From the NCBI GenBank assembly GCA_018714895.1, contig DVMQ01000016.1:14274-78273 (forward strand): a stretch of 64,000 nt of DNA, given 5' to 3'. This DNA is from Coprovicinus avistercoris. Lineage in GTDB: Bacteria; Actinomycetota; Coriobacteriia; Coriobacteriales; Atopobiaceae. The translations under genes and the position numbers were made by a program. The notes under the pieces are model-generated. The model was not told where the DNA came from. It ran no database searches and saw only the letters and a program-made list of their open reading frames with translations. Shown piece by piece: positions 60,123 through 64,000 of the stretch (within the stretch, counting starts at the first letter, position 1; each line of letters begins with the position of its first letter).

Positions 60123-61891
60123 GCACACTCAAAGCAACGCCTGGCACCCGTCGAACGCAATCCAAAACCGTTCGACGCCTGTTACGCCTCGTCGCAACTT
60201 ATCGGCTTCGTCTTGTGGCCGTAGCATTCCTTGTGGTGCTTACCGTTGTTGGCACGCTTATGCTCCCCGTTTTAGCAGGCCATGCGGTTGACTGTGCAAT
60301 TGGTCCCAACGAAGTTAACTTTGTAGAGCTTGCGCATACCGTGCTGGCAATGCTTGCAACGATTGTTGGTACCTCAATAAGCCAGTGGGCACTCTACGTA
60401 GTTTCTAATCGCATTGCCTACGACGCTGTATATGACCTGCGCACACAAGCCTTTAACCACCTTCAGGAGCTACCTCTCTCTTATATCGATTCACATGAAC
60501 ATGGTGATCTGGCAAGCCGCATCGTAACTGATGCAGAGCAAGTGGCAGCTGGATTGCTGATGGGTTTCCAACAGTTCCCCACGGGCATTCTCACCATTTT
60601 GATAACGCTTATCTTTATGTTTGCACTGAATGTGCAGATCGCCATTGTCGTAGCTTTGCTCACTCCCCTTTCTGTATGGGGAGCGCAGTTTATTTCTTCT
60701 CACAGCTCACGGCATTTCTCTGGCCTCGTACACTATCGTGGCAAGCTCACGGCTATGGCGGAAGAAACCATCGGAGGCATTTCAACAGTAGAGACTTTTA
60801 CCATGGGAGACAAGCTTTCCGAAGAGTTCTCCGAAGTGGATAAGAAGCTTGGTGAAGAGAGCTTCCGAGCTGTCTTTTTCTCGTCTCTTGCAAACCCAAC
60901 CATGAGATTCGCAAACGCATTGGTATACGCGGCCATCGGCATATTCGGCGCGTTTGTTGTTATCTCTGGAGGCATCACTGTTGGTGGACTCACCACCTTC
61001 TTAGGATATGCCGATCAGTATGCCAAGCCGTTTAATGACATCACAGGCGTAGTTACCGAGCTGCAGAACTCGATTGCGTGCGCCAGACGTTTGTTCTCCC
61101 TCATTGATGAGGACGCTCAAATTCCAGAGCCTTCAAATGCACAGACGCTTTCCAAGGTGGAAGGCAATGTCAAGCTCGACCATGTGGGCTTCTCCTACGA
61201 TGGCAAAACGTCAGTACTTACCGACGTGGATCTGTCAGTTCGTCCAGGTCAGCGTATTGCCCTTGTCGGCAAGACCGGATGCGGCAAGACCACCCTCATG
61301 AACTTACTCATGCGTTTTTATGACGTTTCAAAAGGTGCTATCTGCATTGATGGCGTGGATGTGCGCGAGTTAACGCGAGCGAGTTTGCGCATGAGCTGGG
61401 GCATGGTGCTGCAAGATACTTGGATTCGTCATGCCACGGTACGCGACAATATTGCACTGGGAAAACCAGACGCTACCGATGAGGAGGTGCGCGCTGCCGC
61501 TAAAGAGGCTTACGCCGATGGTTTTATCCAGCGGTTGCCTGAAGGCTACAACACCGTACTCGATGGCAATACGTCCTTGTCTGCTGGCCAGCGTCAGCTG
61601 CTCTGTATTGCGCGCGTTATGCTTGCACAACCCCAGATGCTTATTCTGGACGAGGCAACCTCTAATATCGATACACGTACTGAGTTACTTGTACAGCGCG
61701 CGTTTGACCGTCTTATGGAAGGGCGCACAAGCTTTGTCGTAGCACACCGTCTCTCTACTGTTCGTGATGCCGATCTTATCTGCGTTATGGAAAATGGCGC
61801 TATACGAGAACGCGGCACTCATGATGAGTTGCTTCGTGCAGGTGGTCTTTACACCACAATTTATCAATCGCAGTTCGCGCCGAGCGAGTAG
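60119..61891 (+). CDS. ABC exporter half-transporter, catalytic partner
   Basis: A 590-residue half-transporter with six helices and an ATPase domain. Walker A is GKTGCGKTT (about 383). The signature is LSAGQRQLLCIARV, with Ala in place of the usual first Gly of SGGQ. Walker B is MLILDEATSNID with the catalytic glutamate, and the switch histidine is present in VVAHRLSTV. It carries the consensus catalytic residues missing from the preceding subunit. The start overlaps the upstream stop by 4 nt (ATGA), so the subunits are made in equal amounts. Confidence 0.93.
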   Translation: MSTLKATPGTRRTQSKTVRRLLRLVATYRLRLVAVAFLVVLTVVGTLMLPVLAGHAVDCAIGPNEVNFVELAHTVLAMLATIVGTSISQWALYVVSNRIAYDAVYDLRTQAFNHLQELPLSYIDSHEHGDLASRIVTDAEQVAAGLLMGFQQFPTGILTILITLIFMFALNVQIAIVVALLTPLSVWGAQFISSHSSRHFSGLVHYRGKLTAMAEETIGGISTVETFTMGDKLSEEFSEVDKKLGEESFRAVFFSSLANPTMRFANALVYAAIGIFGAFVVISGGITVGGLTTFLGYADQYAKPFNDITGVVTELQNSIACARRLFSLIDEDAQIPEPSNAQTLSKVEGNVKLDHVGFSYDGKTSVLTDVDLSVRPGQRIALVGKTGCGKTTLMNLLMRFYDVSKGAICIDGVDVRELTRASLRMSWGMVLQDTWIRHATVRDNIALGKPDATDEEVRAAAKEAYADGFIQRLPEGYNTVLDGNTSLSAGQRQLLCIARVMLAQPQMLILDEATSNIDTRTELLVQRAFDRLMEGRTSFVVAHRLSTVRDADLICVMENGAIRERGTHDELLRAGGLYTTIYQSQFAPSE

Positions 61892-62026
61892 CTACTGTAT
61901 TTTGCTGCAACTCTGTATTTCATTTGTCGGGCTTTGATTTCTGTCCCCCAGAGATTGTATTGTGGAGAAGATAGTTCATCTCTCGGCTCCAAGCCGTGAA
62001 ACAACCACATCGAAAGGAGCTTTACG

Positions 62027-62545
62027 ATGGCACTGCAGCCTCAAGTTACCGAAGTGCTCAACAACCAGATTAACAAGGAGCTTTACTCCAGCTATCTCTA
62101 CCTTACCTTTGCAGACTATTACGACGATCGCGGTCTGAAGGGCTTTGCCAACTGGTACGAGATTCAGGCAAAAGAAGAGATGGATCATGCCATGGCAATT
62201 CGTCGCTATCTGCTTGATAACGACTTTAAGCCCACGATGGAGGCAATCGACAAGCCCGATAAGACGTTTGATAACGATCTTGCTCCCCTGGAGGCTGGCC
62301 TTGAGCACGAGGAATATGTAACAAGCCTTATTCACAAATGCTATGAAATTGCCCATGAGGTTCACGATGTTCGCACCATGCAATTCCTCGACTGGTTTGT
62401 TAAGGAGCAGGGCGAAGAGGAGACCAACGCTCGCGACATGGTCACAAACATGAAGCTCTTTGGATCCGATCCGAAGGGTCTGTATGATCTCGACCGCGAG
62501 TATCAGGCTCGTACCTACGTACAGCAGACCACGCTTCCGATGTAA
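62027..62545 (+). CDS. ftn: Ferritin
   Basis: A 172-residue non-heme ferritin. Ferroxidase ligands are in INKELYSSYLYL (Glu), AKEEMDHAMAI (Glu-Glu and His) and later LEHEEYV and VKEQGEEE. There is no heme-binding methionine at the dimer interface position, unlike bacterioferritin. It oxidises and stores iron in a 24-mer shell. GAAAGGAG precedes the ATG. It is monocistronic with its own terminator. A TTGATT with a TATTGT about 18 nt later lies upstream as a weak promoter candidate. Confidence 0.94.
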   Translation: MALQPQVTEVLNNQINKELYSSYLYLTFADYYDDRGLKGFANWYEIQAKEEMDHAMAIRRYLLDNDFKPTMEAIDKPDKTFDNDLAPLEAGLEHEEYVTSLIHKCYEIAHEVHDVRTMQFLDWFVKEQGEEETNARDMVTNMKLFGSDPKGLYDLDREYQARTYVQQTTLPM

Positions 62546-62595
62546 GTTCAGTTTGCCTGTAAGCAACTGCGATTTCTTACCATTGCTTTAGCTTT

Positions 62596-62624
62596 AACCC
62601 TGCGATATTTGTCGCAGGGTTTTT
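62596..62624 (+). terminator. Ferritin gene terminator
   Basis: AACCCTGCGA (62596-62605) pairs perfectly with TCGCAGGGTT (62612-62621) around a 6-nt loop, and the T-run continues to 62624. Confidence 0.9.
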
Positions 62625-62666
62625 CGTGCACCGGTTCTGTGCCGGCTTTAGAGCGGGTCAATTGAG

Positions 62667-62704
62667 AAAAAAGGCTGCCACCACTTTGGGTGACAGCCTT
62701 TTTT
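62667..62704. terminator. Bidirectional terminator between ferritin and SDR genes
   Basis: AAAAAAGGCTG-C-CACC pairs with GGTG-A-CAGCCTTTTTT (one mismatch) around a short loop. It gives T6 on either strand. It mainly serves the minus-strand SDR gene. Confidence 0.85.
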
Positions 62705-62728
62705 CTTGCGCTTGTTGTATACGAGGGC

Positions 62729-63508
62729 TTATGCCTTGCCCAGGGTCTTGCCACCGTCGACAATAACATCGATGCCGTTGAGAACCTTGCCCTCATCAGA
62801 AGCCAGGAATGCGAAGATAGCTGCAACCTCAGACGGCTCAACCATGCGGCCCAGAGGTCCAAGATCGCCAACCTCGCTGGCGTTGTCAAAGTCCTGACCA
62901 GAGAAGTCTGCAATGGACTGTGTGGCCATAGGAGTAGCAACCCAACCAGGAGAGACAGAGCAGCAACGGATCTTGCCGCCCTCGCCGCACTCGTTGGCGA
63001 TGTTACGAGTCATCTGCTTTACAGCAGCCTTGGATGCAGAGTAGCCAACCTCATAGGTATATGCTGCTGTTGCATCGCCTGAGGAGGTGTTCACGATAAC
63101 ACCGTCGCCCTGTGCCTGCATAATTGGCATGACATAGTGAATGAAGCAGAAGGAACCGATGGTGTTGACCTCAAGAATACGGCGGAACTCGGACACCGGA
63201 TACTCGGCGACAGCCTGGCCCTCATCGGAGATACCGGCAATGTTGCAAAGAACATTTACGGTACCAAAAGCCTCTACGCAGGTATCTACAGCAGCCTTTA
63301 CCTGCTCTTCATTGGTAACGTCGGCAGGAGCAATAACATAGCTTCCCTCTGGGAGACCAAGATCGGCAGCAGAAGCTTCGAGTGCCTCTTGCTTGAGGTC
63401 TACCATGCAGACCTTAGCGCCTTCATCAACAAAGCGCTTAGTCGTAGCCTTACCAATACCACTTGCAGCACCGGTAACAATTGCAAACTTACCTTCCAGT
63501 TTGCCCAT
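62729..63508 (-). CDS. Short-chain dehydrogenase/reductase (SDR)
   Basis: A 259-residue classical SDR. TGAASGIG binds NAD(P), NIAGIS is the stabilising motif, the catalytic Ser is in VNTSSGDA, and Tyr and Lys are in GYSASKAAVKQ. An aspartate in VCMVDLKQEA at the end of strand 2 suggests NAD(H) preference. NAD-dependent hydroxysteroid dehydrogenases of gut Coriobacteriia belong to this group, but the sequence does not fix the substrate. AAGGGGCG precedes the ATG. No partner is in the same operon. Confidence 0.9.
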   Translation of the reverse strand: MGKLEGKFAIVTGAASGIGKATTKRFVDEGAKVCMVDLKQEALEASAADLGLPEGSYVIAPADVTNEEQVKAAVDTCVEAFGTVNVLCNIAGISDEGQAVAEYPVSEFRRILEVNTIGSFCFIHYVMPIMQAQGDGVIVNTSSGDATAAYTYEVGYSASKAAVKQMTRNIANECGEGGKIRCCSVSPGWVATPMATQSIADFSGQDFDNASEVGDLGPLGRMVEPSEVAAIFAFLASDEGKVLNGIDVIVDGGKTLGKA

Positions 63509-63812
63509 AAACGCCCCTTTCTTAGTTCACCCATCCATAAGATATGTCTGCTTATCTTTTAGATCTAGCAGACAACTACTGGTAAATATTAGACCGAAAT
63601 TATGGGACCAAATACAACATTGACGCATTGTCGGTTACTTGTCGGCGAGCGGCAGTAAGCAACGTTCTGCACTATCAACATGGAGGCACGCATAATCCTA
63701 TGGCAAAATTTTAAATTGTAATTTGGCTCTAATTATTTAGAAATGCTCCCTGGATAGCTTTGTGAGTAAGCAAGTTAATGACTTATTTAAGTTTTCTAGA
63801 GTCAGAAATTCT
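63509..63812. other. AT-rich intergenic region
   Basis: About 300 bp upstream of the SDR gene and downstream of the edge gene. It is AT-rich with stops in all frames. It must hold the SDR promoter, but no clear -35/-10 pair was seen, and there is no terminator-like hairpin for the edge gene. Confidence 0.5.
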
Positions 63813-64000
63813 TTATTTTCTTAATTGGTTTTCGTTATGTCTAGACATTATCCAGGTGATGGTATTTCTAACTCTTGGAAAAAGCACTTTTCTGCATAAA
63901 AGAAACACTGAATCCAGGAAAAACGCCATAACAAGGAGAGTAATACAAACAACTGCGAGAAGTATTAAATTGGTTGTGTCTAAAACTCTTCCGCTTAAAC
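63813..64000 (-). CDS. C-terminal end of a membrane protein, cut by the window edge
   Basis: The last 61 codons of a minus-strand gene whose start lies beyond the right edge. A strong hydrophobic helix (TNLILLAVVCITLLVMAFFL) is followed by DSVFLLCRKVLFPRVRN and a basic tail ending in LRK. This pattern (final helix, then an amphipathic basic segment) resembles the C-terminus of SsuC/TauC-type ABC permeases, but the assignment is tentative. Confidence 0.6.
   Translation of the reverse strand, partial: LSGRVLDTTNLILLAVVCITLLVMAFFLDSVFLLCRKVLFPRVRNTITWIMSRHNENQLRK

Overview
This is a chromosomal window from what is probably a member of the Coriobacteriia (Actinomycetota; an Atopobiaceae- or Coriobacteriaceae-like gut or oral anaerobe). 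Base composition is intermediate. The gene set mixes actinobacterial and Firmicute-like families: a sufCBDSU cluster with a Rrf2 regulator, single-chain PurL, class II aldolase, long-form HPF, DegV, SBP_bac_3-type amino-acid uptake, ferritin, and Pit with a DUF47 partner. The lineage call is inference from gene content. No rRNA, CRISPR array or insertion sequence was seen, and there is one tRNA.

Layout. Bases 1-2.5 kb are accessory DNA: the 5' end of an hsdS running off the left edge, a tyrosine recombinase overlapping it by 4 nt, an oppositely oriented hsdS 3' cassette bracketed by 14-bp inverted repeats, and a decayed mobile-element gene. At 2.4-3.2 kb is a DUF3800 gene with a LexA-like box and a structured leader. 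3.3-5.7 kb is a MEMO/AMMECR1 fusion with a radical SAM partner. 5.7-9.8 kb holds a GT-C-like membrane protein, an alpha/beta hydrolase lacking its nucleophilic serine, and a Cof-type HAD phosphatase. 9.8-11.8 kb is an SOS module: a divergent small gene, a LexA-like box, a Y-family polymerase and a YolD-like gene. 12-17.4 kb is the Fe-S assembly operon sufC-B-D-S-U-rrf2. 17.5-25.6 kb carries an NlpC/P60 hydrolase with a structured leader, fba, purL, a nitroreductase, queD and a flavin reductase. 25.8-34.3 kb holds tandem paralogous membrane proteins, ilvE, threonine aldolase with an EamA exporter, a HAD phosphatase, pit-DUF47 and an XRE-TPR regulator.

34.5-42.9 kb is mostly minus-strand: tRNA-Thr, a DUF523-PNP fusion, a SurA_N-like anchored protein, a HEAT-repeat protein, a NYN-LOTUS protein, a 6PGDH-like dehydrogenase with a His/Cys-rich tail, degV, hpf and a lipoprotein solute-binding protein. 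42.9-50.5 kb is a minus-strand run: GH5-like hydrolase, rsmI, metG, rsmA, tatD, CPBP protease and comF. 50.9-53.9 kb is an amino-acid ABC uptake operon. 54-64 kb holds an ornithine cyclodeaminase homologue, vanZ plus isochorismatase, VTT and hemolysin III membrane proteins, a flavin-nucleotide-binding protein, a heterodimeric ABC exporter, ferritin, an SDR and the 3' end of a membrane protein.

The most interesting points are: the recombinase/hsdS inversion locus with its exact inverted repeats; a DUF3800 gene that appears to combine SOS control with a structured 5' RNA; the NlpC/P60 leader closed by a bulged 14-bp stem; the DUF523-PNP fusion; the 52-residue His/Cys tail; the Ser-less hydrolase; and the comF ribosome-binding site buried in a 10-bp hairpin.
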